A stretch of 64,000 nucleotides of DNA from Daedaleopsis sinensis (lineage: Eukaryota > Basidiomycota > Agaricomycetes > Polyporales > Polyporaceae). Below, piece after piece: positions 1-10,529 of the stretch. The position numbers and the translations under genes were made by a program. The notes below the pieces were generated by a model, which saw only the letters and a program-made list of their open reading frames with translations, was not told where the DNA came from and searched no databases. The number at the start of each line of letters is the position of its first letter. Position 1 is the first letter of the stretch. The stretch spans positions 992,001-1,056,000 of the forward strand of contig CM066302.1 in the NCBI GenBank assembly GCA_033807695.1, in the 5' to 3' direction.

Positions 1-337
1 TGTACGTGTCGCCTGCCACTTTCGGAAAATCCATGTATTATAAACAGAACCGGTGACAACGCTCTAGGTCAATCACGTCTAGTTATTGACTGCCACGTAT
101 GACAGGACATACTATGAGCGGACCGAACAACCACCTTTTGTCCTACCTAACATGCACTCACGTCTTTTGGTCGTTCGCTGAGCCTGCAGCCCGCATATTT
201 AAATCGGCTGTAGTCGACCATCCTCACATACTCTACCCAACTACTTATCATCTCATCGCAGACCACTACATTTGTAGGTTCATTCACTATTACCACGCCG
301 CACAAACTGATATTGCGTTAGTTCACGTGTGGCACAA
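1..337. other. Left flank without a resolved gene
   Basis: No supported coding exon is seen here. An ATTTAAAT run near 197-204 is the only TATA-like element, about 135 bp before the start codon at 338, so this stretch probably carries the promoter of the F-box-like gene to its right. The short open frames are unremarkable and lack splice context. Confidence 0.4.
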
Positions 338-1627
338 ATGGACATAGACCTTAACGTCACCCTGCACTCCAACGACCTCACGCCGATCTGCAGGTAAGGA
401 CAACATTCTCTACTTGCACGTCCTCTTCTAAATCTTTTTGTCCTGGCCAGTGCGTCCCTGGAAATCCTGATGACGATTCTCGACCAGGTCGGCATGAAGG
501 ACATCCTCGCGTGCAGGGCCACATCCCATCAACTTTTCCGCGCTTCGGTTGCTACACTTCGCCATAATCTGAAGGCCATGTTAAGCCCTTTCGTGGTCAA
601 TGTCGACGAGTTCTGTGCCCACCTGGATCGTCAACGGACGCTAATCGGAGGTCTATTCGCGCTAGCATTTTTCATCCGTGACAAGAGCTTCCCGGTGGAT
701 CTGCTAGAGCTGTATGCACCCGATCAGCTTTACCCCGGAACGGTAGAGGCGGTCAGCGATCACATCCGCGGCGCATTGGAGTACATTTCCGTCACGGCAA
801 CAGGCACGACGTTTCCAGGTCGCGATGTCTCCGAATGTACACATTTTCGCCTTACCACCGGCCGGTCTATCGTGGTCTATCAATCTTCAGATTGGACAGC
901 CATGTCTCCCATCACACGCTCCCCTTGCACTGCCCTCATCAACTACGTAACCCCTACGTCCTTCGGCTGTGCTTATCCGCAATTGACGTTTCGTCGACGG
1001 GCACTCCTTGCTGACCACTCAATGGTCCAACCTCTACCACTCGACTTCTACATCATGAACTTGCTCACAGAGGAGGGGTTTGATGTTTCGTGGTCGCCCG
1101 TCAGATTTCACCGGTTGGATGGTGGACGCATTCGTGTATCCCAGTCCGACCTGCTAGACCGTACTAGTATGCCGACGCTGGGTGATATGCTTCTCCACAA
1201 ACACGGTGATCACCCGGCCACGCCGTTACAGCCTCTCCGGCCTTCATGGGGGACACCGGCCGCATGGGAAAGGTACGGTTGGCCATATCCGAGACACACA
1301 AGATGCTGCTATGCCTACAAGCGCATGTGTCCCAAACAGACTCGGTATTTCGCTGACCCTACATGGCTCATGGACTTCTTCGACCCCTTATCCGTTGACA
1401 GACATGCACTCCAGTCTCAGTACCGGGTCCCGTATGGAACGGTAGTCGCATGGAAACTCTGGAGCTCATATCGATGCAGTATGGGTCATTCGTGTGACCA
1501 GATCATCCCAGAGAAGCTCTTCTTTCACGACGGCTTCGTTAAACTTCCTGCGTTACCGGGCGACCATGTTCTTGACCGGCGACGCCCACTCGAACACCCA
1601 CCTGTCTATCTGTATCGTTTGGGGTGA
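338..1627 (+). CDS. F-box-like protein, paralogue A
   Basis: Two exons, 338-393 and 451-1627, separated by a 57-nt GTAAGG...CCAG intron, give 410 aa. The start at 338 is chosen because the short first exon joins in phase to a stretch reading LEILMTILDQVGMKDILACR and then SHQLF, the layout of an F-box helix followed by the usual basidiomycete F-box-protein body. F-box proteins normally act as substrate adaptors of SCF ubiquitin ligases; that role is inferred. No LRR, WD40 or other C-terminal domain is recognisable. The motif SFGCAYPQLTFRRRALL around the middle is shared almost exactly with the gene facing it (2020-3090), as is a second block beginning CPKQTRYFADP near the C-terminus, so the two are clearly paralogues. 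A divergent F-box is likely but not proved. Confidence 0.72.
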
Positions 1628-2019
1628 TACTATATGGACCATATGTATATGACTGCAGCCGACTGTCGTACGTACCTGCCGAATCGTGATGTAATAACGA
1701 GAAAAACAAGAATTGTGGATCCGCTGGTCTCTTTGTAGTTACGGACATGACAAACAATGATATTGCACACCGAAACCCTCTCGACCTCGCCATATCCTCC
1801 AATACGCCCATTCACTCAAAGTGTCCCAAAGATACAAGACTGAAGGTCGGTAACACAGATGTAAGGAGATACAGTACAGATATGTGTTGTATCCGAGTCG
1901 ATGTCGTCTCTCGCACGGAAAACTGGTCGCGTACAGATAGCTCCAACTAAATAACGTTGACCTAAGTCAGTAAGCCACGAGTACGTAACACAGTATAGAA
2001 TACGTACGATTCAAAGAAA
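1628..2019. other. Convergent intergenic stretch
   Basis: This lies between two convergent F-box-like genes and so should hold both 3' ends. No exon with splice context and no clear repeat is seen. The overlapping short frames on both strands look like chance. Confidence 0.4.
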
Positions 2020-3090
2020 TTATATAGACATTCCACGACGTCTCGCATGTGCTGGCACAATCGCGGTAGGTACAGGCTCTATCCAGTGCTTGAAGGTAAT
2101 GGGAAATGGGCATGGTAGCGTCAGCATCGGAACAGATATCATCCATTTGTGAAGAAGCACATCCCGGGCAGAGCAGTCGTCCGAACAGGCGAACGAAGAC
2201 ACCAACCGCCATATCATCATGGGACCGAATGGTGGAACACCAAGAATCCTGGCCCTCGCGATCTCGGGGCCGAGAGGGTGAAGAAGTGATACCATGGAAC
2301 CTGCATCTCCGAAGAACCTCGCCTGGTGGGGACAGGCGAACTGATAGCGATAGCACGGCATTTCATCCTGGATGTCATCTCCCGTGTAGTTTGGCACATC
2401 GACTCCTTTTCCGTTGAATTCAGGCCACGCCCCGGGACTGACTGCGAAGGTGAACCCATGAGAGAGAAGTGAAGCCATGACGACACGGTCTGCGTCCGTG
2501 CAGTGTTCTATTCGGTAATCGCATAGAATGGCTCGTCGACGGAGAGTGAGGTGGGGAAAGGCGCACCCGAAGGAGTGTTCCGTTACAAAGTTCATTAGCG
2601 CAGACGAGGTGGAACGAACGATGCCGGAGAGAGCTGTGATATTGGACGAGCGATAGACAATGATGTGGCAGCCGTTCCTGAGTTGCACGGATACGAAAGC
2701 GTTCGTCTCTCGCTGAGTGGCGTAAGACCGAGTCACTTTGCCGATGTGTACGTGGTGGATGGCGGCAGAATTGTATGGGCAACGACGCAAAGCTTCGACG
2801 AAAGCAACGTACATCCGGGTCGCCGTATAAACCTGCAAGACGTTACAGGTGATGGCAGGATCTCGGAGAAGGAAAGCGACCGCAGATATGCCTCCAATCG
2901 CTGCACGAAAGCGACTGAGTATAGCAAGGAAGTCGGTGGGTCTTGGGATGAAACGTAGCAACACCCGGTTGAGAGTTCGTCGCAGTGACGACACAGCATG
3001 AACATAAGTCGATTTGCAAGCGCCTCGCCAGCGCATGACAGTCACGATGTCCAAAAGGTCCGTGATTATATCGAGCACCTCGACATGCAA
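2020..3090 (-). CDS. F-box-like protein, paralogue B (main exon)
   Basis: An open frame of about 356 residues begins after a good acceptor (CAGGCAG) and reads LHVEVLDIITDLLDIVTVMR, then RGACKSTYVHAV, a better F-box match than in its paralogue. The shared blocks are SFGCAFPHLTLRRRAIL in the middle and CPHQARFFGD near the C-terminus. The acceptor sits at the same position and phase as the intron in paralogue A, so a short first exon must lie upstream (roughly 3100-3350), but no ATG exon with the right phase could be fixed there. The gene is convergent with paralogue A and sits just beyond the end of the Helitron helicase gene. Function is inferred as an SCF adaptor; no partner domain is visible. 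Confidence 0.66.
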   Translation of the reverse strand: MHVEVLDIITDLLDIVTVMRWRGACKSTYVHAVSSLRRTLNRVLLRFIPRPTDFLAILSRFRAAIGGISAVAFLLRDPAITCNVLQVYTATRMYVAFVEALRRCPYNSAAIHHVHIGKVTRSYATQRETNAFVSVQLRNGCHIIVYRSSNITALSGIVRSTSSALMNFVTEHSFGCAFPHLTLRRRAILCDYRIEHCTDADRVVMASLLSHGFTFAVSPGAWPEFNGKGVDVPNYTGDDIQDEMPCYRYQFACPHQARFFGDAGSMVSLLHPLGPEIARARILGVPPFGPMMIWRLVSSFACSDDCSARDVLLHKWMISVPMLTLPCPFPITFKHWIEPVPTAIVPAHARRRGMSI

Positions 3091-3630
3091 CCTGCCTGAA
3101 CGTTAGAAGTTTGCTAAACGGTGAAATGACCACGTACAACAGTATATGACTGACAGGCAAAGGCGACCTGTAAAGGTATCCTCCGCGTCTGGCGGTATAT
3201 GATTCGTCGTCCAAGGAAGATCTGTAATCGCCAAATGATCAGAATGCAAAAGTAGCAAGTCGGGATAAGGAACCAGAAGAAGTTGCAGTTTATAGACACA
3301 TACATCGCGTTCATTGGGGTGGCTACTCAGATCACCAAGGAGCAATGATAGTTGTGCGGGACAACAAGAATCCGGCCATGCCCTAATATACGAAGACCTG
3401 CGGAATGTGACTCATTGAATGGCACAGCCTCGTTCACGGAGGAATGGAACGACCTCACACGAGGCGTCGCCATCACATCCCAACTGCCCACATCCGCACC
3501 ACGTCATCGGAGCCAGGGAAATAATCCAATTATGGAGACTCACCAGCGTCCATTGCAACCCTTCTTGATGCATGACCGCCACGTTGCCCAAACGATGTCG
3601 CTAAACCGGAAACCATGTAAACATTATGCG
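3091..3630. other. Gap between F-box-like gene B and the Helitron gene
   Basis: The stretch should contain the missing first exon of the F-box-like gene and, because the Rep/helicase is read on the minus strand, the 3' end of the Helitron. No hairpin followed by CTRR could be identified with confidence on the minus strand, so the element boundary is not placed. Confidence 0.35.
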
Positions 3631-6600
3631 CTATAAGAATCGATTAGGACTAGACTCAAAATGATTCTTACACACCCTGTCCAGTGAGTCCAGACGTGCA
3701 AGCTCTACCCGTAACTCTTCTGGAAGACGGGAATGCAACTTTGAAGCTGCGAATGTTCGTAACAAAGATAAACCTTCAAAACTACGCACGCGGGAGAGCA
3801 TGACGTACAGGCCCTGGAGACTGCGTGCCGAAGCCAAGTCCACGATTGCTTCAGATAGAGATCGTCCCTGAGCTTTGTAATCCGTGAAGCAATAAGCCGG
3901 GAGAAGGGGTAGATGAACGCGAATTACCTTAACTATCTCCGCCGGAACACCTTTACGGGCAAGAGTTCGCATCCAGCGAAATTCTGTCGATATCGGAAAT
4001 ATAGGCACGATATCGTCTTCAGCGCCCTGTACAACGTGTCCCGAGCCAGGAATATGAACGTAGATCACTATCGGAATCTTGAAGCCTTCCATGTCTTCAT
4101 ATCGTATGTCACGAACAATCCCTATTGCTCCGTTGACGACATGGTTTGCAAACGCCAAGTTCTCCTGAACCATGACCCGCATGCCCGGGAACAGAGGCAG
4201 CCTTGGATAAGCATCCTTAGTGTCCTTCGGTCGGAGTCTCCATAGTCGATTTCTGTCGGTACGATCAGCCCATTTCCCATCGATAAAGTCCTGCGAAAAG
4301 TATGAATGCACCTCTCCGTGGAGATACTTACTGTGCTTCATGAGCAATAGCTCGTTGATGGCATCTCGAGTTGCCTTCAGTCCCACGATTACCGGGGCTT
4401 CGTTGAATGAGAATATGGGAGGCTTATCGACAAGGAGATTCCGAGCCATGAGACGCTTATGAAGGGTAGCATGATCATCAATCCGTTCTTCGCGAAGGGC
4501 CACGCCGCACTCACCTGTTCGCACACGTGCAAGGAGCTGAGCATATTGTCTATCTCCTTGTTGACGCTCATTCTTCTTGAGGAGGACCACGGTTCTGACC
4601 AGACGCCACAGATATACTCCTTTCAATGACGCTACACCTCGTCCGGATTGATGCATAGCAGTGTGCAAGTGAGGTTTCGAGACTAACGTGTGCTTGAATA
4701 ACGCGGGAACCCTTACCGGCCGAAGCTGTCCAAAATCTCCCGTGAAAATTATATTGACGCCGCCAAAGGGTAAGTCCTCGGCATCCCCCGCCAACCCCTT
4801 CGCCCGCTGCATCCGGGTGCAGATGTCGCTCAGAGTTGACGCACCCACCATCGACACCTCATCCAATATCAGGTATTTCACAACTTTCCAGGTACGTATT
4901 AGGTCTTGAACATCCTTCGGGAGTTTATGCGGCATCATCAGCAAAGAATGTATCGTATACCCGCCTATAAGAATGGCTGCAGCACCTGTTGGTGCTGACA
5001 CCAGCACTTCGGATCGCCGATCAAGATATTCGAATAGACGCAACACAGCGTTCACGACATGCGATTTTCCGGTCCCCCCGATTCCTCCCACGTACATCAA
5101 CAGCTGTGTACCACCGAAGCAAATATGGTTGGCAGCAGTGAGGAATGCTCGCTTCTGCTCCTCGTTGTTGTGTAAGCCGAACTCATCGCACACACGGCGG
5201 ACTTTGAGGACACTGGCGTCTGTCTCGTCTTCAACAGGTAAGCAAGGATCTCCGCTAGTAGAGGTTGCTAATGTTGCAATATTGACTGTAGGTAACCGGT
5301 CAGAATTCAGCCGTCGACGTTTCACTGGTCGCGGATCTCCTGGTATAGATGTAGGGCGACGCTTCTGTTTCAAAATCGACATTACCTTCCCATGTTCCCC
5401 AATTACTGCACGCTCCGATGCAGTAACTGCACTGGTCGTACCGAAGAACTCTCTAGGTCCATGAACGGGTGCTACATCGAACACTTTCTCAAGAGCAACG
5501 CGTGCGGAGACAGATATGAGTTTGTCTAGTCGACAAAGAACATCCTCTTCAGGTACTTCTTCTGGATGAATGTCAGGGAGCTGTTCATCCAATTCCGGTG
5601 CGTCGAGATCATTCCACCTACGTAAATCTGAGTCGCTACCCTCACCGACAGGCTCATATCTAATGTCTCGGGCGGCACGTCTCTCCGCAGTCGCGCGATC
5701 TCTGGCATCCTTACACTCGTTCAGCACGTTGACGTTCTTAACTATACTTAAGTGCTGTTCAGGTATTTCGCCGCATCTTCGCTCGTACGCGTCAAACCAC
5801 GACTCATCAAAATGCTTAAGATCGGCCGGTGACCTCCACGGTAGAAACAACAGCAAGATCGTCCTCGCCCAAGCTTCGCGTTCAATTTCTCCCCCATCGC
5901 GGCGCGGTATTCGGTCACCCATAAGAACTGGGATTACCCATACGACACGCTTACGGACAAGGTGTGTTTCACGCTGAGGGTGACCATCATGGAACTGTCC
6001 ACGGGATTGCTCGGGGCGTCCTAGGCGTGTCCGATTCGAATCATCGTTGTGGCTTCGACGCTCAATGCGACCAACCTCAGCACGACGTGAAATTTTCTCT
6101 GTGAGTCCAACGTACTCATACAGACACATACTCTCAAACGGTGCACAGAACGGACGAAGCAAGTAGTCCTGACGTTGGGACACTGCCGATATAGACCCAT
6201 TTGTGAGTGTGAGTGTTACCGTTTCTCCAGCATCATCGTTCCTCGCGACCATGGAATCCTCATCTTCATCAAGGTTCTCTGTCGTGTCAACTACCACGAA
6301 ATTTTGATCTGCAGGACCGTCCACGACATCGTCATCTGCCGGTTCCTCCGCCATATTCCCGCTGTCCGCAGTGTCCTCCGCCATACCCCCGCTATCCGCA
6401 TCGTCCTCTCCAAACCCATTATCCACGGTGTCTCGCTCATCGTCATTTTCACCTTCTATCTCACCGTTCACCGGACGTCTAACAAGTAACGAGACGACTG
6501 GCTGTCTTGCTGCTTCTCCGTCAGAGTCCCGAGACCAATACGCTTTGATATCGCGTTCGAATGATCCAAGATGAAGGACGCGAAACCGATGGCTACTGTA

Positions 6601-9591
6601 ATGATCTCCGCCGCCAACCAAATAACTCATGACCTGCTGTTGGGAGATCTCTGTGCGACACAACATACTATTTATCACTGTAGTGAATGCACTACGGTCA
6701 CGCACTTCGTCACGCTCGACGCAGTCTCCAAATCTCATGTTCGTACGGTCTATTGCATAAAGGAGCGCTGCCAGACCTAGGTGAGCAGGAATAGGTGCTT
6801 TCGTGATATAATCGGTGACGTAGTATATCAGTGCCTTCGCGCCTTCACCAGAACCTATATGCTTAATATCCATATTGCACTTCATCAAGAACACAACCAA
6901 ATCATTGAAATTGGCAATCATTGGGTGAAGACGTCGCAACAAGATGGAACCGGTATCCTCATCTATCTCAGTACTCGCCCGGGTGGTACCGTCCATGCGC
7001 ATCCGACAGTTCGCATCTACGTGTGGCTGAGACGGGCGCAAATATTTCCAGCACGTTTCAGTATGTTCATGCCAATTATACCGTTCGACTAAGTCATTGA
7101 CATGAGCCTTGTAGCGCAAAGCAAACACTTCTGGAGTGAACCAATCGATACGAGGCCCGGACAAGGTTCCAGGGTGAGCAGTCCTCTCATCTTCGGTGAA
7201 CTGCGGTCGCCGCCACTGACCGCGGTCGTGTCGAACCTCCACACTTTCCGTTCCAAGGAATTCACATCTAATGGTATTCTCCAACCAGTGAAACATGTCA
7301 GTCTGAAACTGCTCAGACTCATGCATCCTCGTCCGCATATCCTGAGGGGAAGGGTGATTCCTTATCCATATTAACATATGGCAATGTAATGTCCCCCTAG
7401 TCTGGCACTCCACCGTACCGTAATATGCAACACATTGTCCGAACAAACCCGGTTCTTTTCGTCCGTGACGCAACACGATATCGACAAACCAAGAGATCAT
7501 CACGTGAAAGAATCTGGCACAGGCAGCAGGATTGCGAGCAACTAGCAACCTCCGTCGCCATTCATCGAGAGGTACACCCGACTCCACGTTCTCCAGTAAA
7601 ATGTTATCACCAGAAAGCAGTCGTACAAGCGGGTGGTGTACGTCCGAAGGATTCAACGTCACAGAAAATGCAGGAGTCCCATAGAAATTCACGAGAGACC
7701 GGATCTCGTTGCGAAGCCGCAAACGATACCCAGAAGTACCGGGTAAGTCATACAGGACCGCGCTAACTCGACCCATCAGAGCCAACAGTACTCGTTCATC
7801 GGCCGATTGCGGCTCATAACTCGGATTGGCATTGAAGCGCGTTATTGTCCGTTCAAGTAGTTGCTTATCCACCGCCATCAAGCGACTCACAATATCGTGC
7901 TGCTGCGAGACCTTGACCCTGAACTTGACCGAATCACATACGTGTTTCTTCTGCAGAATATTGAAATATACGAAGGCAAAGTCAGCATCGCGTTCAAACC
8001 GCCTGTCATGCAACTGCAGCAAGTAACGCAGCTGCTCTTCCATACTTATCGCAACAGTTCTGTCTGGATGATGAAACCCGCCTATACCCCACGGATCAAG
8101 ATGTGGAAATAGCCACGTCAAAAGACTGGGATTCTCAAAGTCAGGTACGAAACGTTCTCCTGCTTGCGACCTGATGAACCTTCCATTCTGTAAGCAATGG
8201 TGCAACGCTCGGAGCTTCATGTCTCGATAAGACACCGGAGAGTCATCTCCAGACGTATAACCTACACTCTCCATGAGCAGCTCCGATCCCGGCGCAGGAT
8301 TTACCTCGATGTTGTTCCTCGTTGTGTAATCGGAGGCAGACTCATCTGTTGCTCCTCCATCATCGATAAATCCAATATCGATCGCACAAGGCACACCCTC
8401 ACCGCGCATACTGTCCTCGGCACTCAACAGATCCGCCAGATTCCGGGGACTGAATCCGTGGAACGTCGTGGAACACATATAGTGCGCGTTTCCTCTGACG
8501 AGAAACTCGATGATTGTCTTCACGACAGATGGTCTAACCAACACAGGACTCATCTTTCGAATAGTGTCCCTCGTAGGGGGAACCCTCCCAACAAAGACGG
8601 CACAAGCAGTGTCCCGGACTACAGACGGCGGCGGAGGCAGAACAACATTCAAGTGAGTAGAATTCTGAGGCATCACAAGAACATTGCCCTTGATAAACCG
8701 CTGATCTGCCATAGAACCACCAACGTCTGGTCCAGCAGAGCCAGGCGCACGATCTCGATTCCGCAATTCACTGAACCGATACGTGATCCGACTCGCTCTC
8801 GCCCGCGCGACTAGCAAACGATCGAACGGTGTGCTCCGTTCGAACGCCTGCTTCACGACGTCAGGAAGAGAGGCATGTCCATAATACAACCAATTCGCAA
8901 GTGATAGCCCGGGCATCCGCTTCTTGTGGATGAGCTCACGCTCACACACCCGACATAACGTCAGACATGCAAGGTTCCACCGATCTTCCATTCCAGCAGG
9001 CTCCAATAAGGCCCGCCCGTATAGATCGAAATCGTAATTTCGAGGAAGAACTGCTTCCGGAAGACTATTGTTCTGAAGCAACGAGAGGTTGATGCTGTTC
9101 GGGTGGACCGACCTAGATGAAGAGCGTTCGACGCGGCGACCGCAAGCAGCGCACACACTAGTACAAAAGGTATCAGTGACCATCTTAGATTGCCACTCAC
9201 GTATGATCGATAAACGCAGCGTCTCGTCTGCAACTTGCATAAACGATCGATCGATGCCGTCCTCCCCAGCCGTCCATATTCCACGCTGACAGGCAACAAA
9301 TTCTGGTTGACGAGCTTCTTTCACGGGCTTGAAGAGAAAGATGCAGTTGGGACAACTATAGTCGCATGTGTGCTCTAACATTTTCTGACGAAGCGTCAAA
9401 ATTCCATCCTTGGTGAGAACACGAATGTTATGCTCCTGAGCAAGACGACGTAACTCGCCGGACCGCCACATGGCGTACTGGCTAAAGAGTCGGATCACCG
9501 AGCAACTCAATAGCACTGCACCACATTCAATCGGCGACGGCAGCAACGACAACGACCGATAAAGTGACGTCTCATCGGCAACGACAATCAT
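3631..9591 (-). CDS. Helitron Rep/PIF1-type helicase
   Basis: One uninterrupted frame of about 1986 codons. The frame is open further up to 9732, but the first in-frame ATG is at 9591. Domains in order, numbered from that ATG: a Cys-rich N-terminal region (CxxC pairs such as CDYSCPNC); the Helitron-like Rep domain with the HUH motif in GTLHCHMLIW at about residue 735 and the two-tyrosine motif YYVTDYITK at about residue 925; an acidic linker rich in Asp and Glu; and a PIF1-type SF1 helicase with Walker A GGIGGTGKS (about 1503), Walker B LILDEVSMVG (about 1576) and C-terminal motifs DYKAQGRS and YVMLSRVRS. Rep nicks and joins the element ends during rolling-circle transposition and the helicase unwinds the strand. 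The absence of stops or frameshifts over 6 kb suggests a young, possibly autonomous copy. Terminal TC and CTRR ends were not located. Confidence 0.93.
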   Translation of the reverse strand: MIVVADETSLYRSLSLLPSPIECGAVLLSCSVIRLFSQYAMWRSGELRRLAQEHNIRVLTKDGILTLRQKMLEHTCDYSCPNCIFLFKPVKEARQPEFVACQRGIWTAGEDGIDRSFMQVADETLRLSIIREWQSKMVTDTFCTSVCAACGRRVERSSSRSVHPNSINLSLLQNNSLPEAVLPRNYDFDLYGRALLEPAGMEDRWNLACLTLCRVCERELIHKKRMPGLSLANWLYYGHASLPDVVKQAFERSTPFDRLLVARARASRITYRFSELRNRDRAPGSAGPDVGGSMADQRFIKGNVLVMPQNSTHLNVVLPPPPSVVRDTACAVFVGRVPPTRDTIRKMSPVLVRPSVVKTIIEFLVRGNAHYMCSTTFHGFSPRNLADLLSAEDSMRGEGVPCAIDIGFIDDGGATDESASDYTTRNNIEVNPAPGSELLMESVGYTSGDDSPVSYRDMKLRALHHCLQNGRFIRSQAGERFVPDFENPSLLTWLFPHLDPWGIGGFHHPDRTVAISMEEQLRYLLQLHDRRFERDADFAFVYFNILQKKHVCDSVKFRVKVSQQHDIVSRLMAVDKQLLERTITRFNANPSYEPQSADERVLLALMGRVSAVLYDLPGTSGYRLRLRNEIRSLVNFYGTPAFSVTLNPSDVHHPLVRLLSGDNILLENVESGVPLDEWRRRLLVARNPAACARFFHVMISWFVDIVLRHGRKEPGLFGQCVAYYGTVECQTRGTLHCHMLIWIRNHPSPQDMRTRMHESEQFQTDMFHWLENTIRCEFLGTESVEVRHDRGQWRRPQFTEDERTAHPGTLSGPRIDWFTPEVFALRYKAHVNDLVERYNWHEHTETCWKYLRPSQPHVDANCRMRMDGTTRASTEIDEDTGSILLRRLHPMIANFNDLVVFLMKCNMDIKHIGSGEGAKALIYYVTDYITKAPIPAHLGLAALLYAIDRTNMRFGDCVERDEVRDRSAFTTVINSMLCRTEISQQQVMSYLVGGGDHYSSHRFRVLHLGSFERDIKAYWSRDSDGEAARQPVVSLLVRRPVNGEIEGENDDERDTVDNGFGEDDADSGGMAEDTADSGNMAEEPADDDVVDGPADQNFVVVDTTENLDEDEDSMVARNDDAGETVTLTLTNGSISAVSQRQDYLLRPFCAPFESMCLYEYVGLTEKISRRAEVGRIERRSHNDDSNRTRLGRPEQSRGQFHDGHPQRETHLVRKRVVWVIPVLMGDRIPRRDGGEIEREAWARTILLLFLPWRSPADLKHFDESWFDAYERRCGEIPEQHLSIVKNVNVLNECKDARDRATAERRAARDIRYEPVGEGSDSDLRRWNDLDAPELDEQLPDIHPEEVPEEDVLCRLDKLISVSARVALEKVFDVAPVHGPREFFGTTSAVTASERAVIGEHGKVMSILKQKRRPTSIPGDPRPVKRRRLNSDRLPTVNIATLATSTSGDPCLPVEDETDASVLKVRRVCDEFGLHNNEEQKRAFLTAANHICFGGTQLLMYVGGIGGTGKSHVVNAVLRLFEYLDRRSEVLVSAPTGAAAILIGGYTIHSLLMMPHKLPKDVQDLIRTWKVVKYLILDEVSMVGASTLSDICTRMQRAKGLAGDAEDLPFGGVNIIFTGDFGQLRPVRVPALFKHTLVSKPHLHTAMHQSGRGVASLKGVYLWRLVRTVVLLKKNERQQGDRQYAQLLARVRTGECGVALREERIDDHATLHKRLMARNLLVDKPPIFSFNEAPVIVGLKATRDAINELLLMKHSKYLHGEVHSYFSQDFIDGKWADRTDRNRLWRLRPKDTKDAYPRLPLFPGMRVMVQENLAFANHVVNGAIGIVRDIRYEDMEGFKIPIVIYVHIPGSGHVVQGAEDDIVPIFPISTEFRWMRTLARKGVPAEIVKVIRVHLPLLPAYCFTDYKAQGRSLSEAIVDLASARSLQGLYVMLSRVRSFEGLSLLRTFAASKLHSRLPEELRVELARLDSLDRVCKNHFESSPNRFL

Positions 9592-10529
9592 TTGGGAATA
9601 CGAATGTGTGAAGTCCAACGCGAACGCATTTTCGTCGCAGAGCTGAAGCTCTGTCGCCCCAGATGCAGACGTGTCGAAGCGCGCTGTAGAATATGTCGTT
9701 GGTCCTATGAAATATTGACATGGCCATGCCACATACCACAGACAGACTCATCTGTGTCGAAACGGGGCTCCGAAAGTATTCGTAGTGCATCTAATAGCAG
9801 CCATTGAGAAGAGGTCACATACACGAAAGGCAACAACCCGGACGTACCGACTACAACCCCGGTTTGGAGCAGACACGATGTCGGCGACTCGGGTACATGA
9901 GATGCCTGTCCGTCTATAGAATCGAAACATGTGAGAGCCAGAACGTGCATAACGCAGCACACGACGAACCTTCGGGCAGTCCAACTCTGCCAGCAATGAT
10001 ATCGTACACGAGGTTCGACGAAATAGAAGTCATTCTCTGGTTAAATGCAACCGCGACGAGAGTGACATGAGTTTGCTGGCACACAGCGGAACGATACTTG
10101 TAGTAGCCGAACACAACTCAACACGTACATCTCCATATCGCGTCATGGGATCGCCACGTCATACAGCACGTCGAAATGCACGGATTGATAATGCAGTTAC
10201 CGACCACGTCGGATTGCATTTCCAGATTATGACACGTACCCGAACTCCATTCCAAATCTACTTCATCTCGTCCGCTGACACGTCAGCTTAAAGACCTGCA
10301 TCCTATGAGATGTAGTTCGATGGCGACGTTCACAAAACTCACCGAGTTACTTGCAAAGAAGAGAACGTTTACAGACACCTACCCGCACGACCTTACACGT
10401 CAGCAAACTTCCGGCACGTACAGGGTCGCGCACAATCTTAACTTCTTACCGGTAAAGTCAGTCGTCACCAGCATGATCACCAATTTAAAAGGATGGAATG
10501 TGCGTCGGATGGCGTCGCCATAGAACTCC
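9592..10529. other. Helitron upstream region and spacer
   Basis: The helicase frame stays open up to 9732 without an ATG, so a small upstream coding exon is possible. The remainder up to the ribonucleotide reductase gene has only short frames. The Helitron 5' terminus (TC at the element end, GA on the plus strand) is expected here but cannot be told from background by eye. Confidence 0.35.

Noticed and set aside
9592..9732. Helitron start at 9732
   Set aside because: The codon there is GTG; the first ATG in frame is at 9591.
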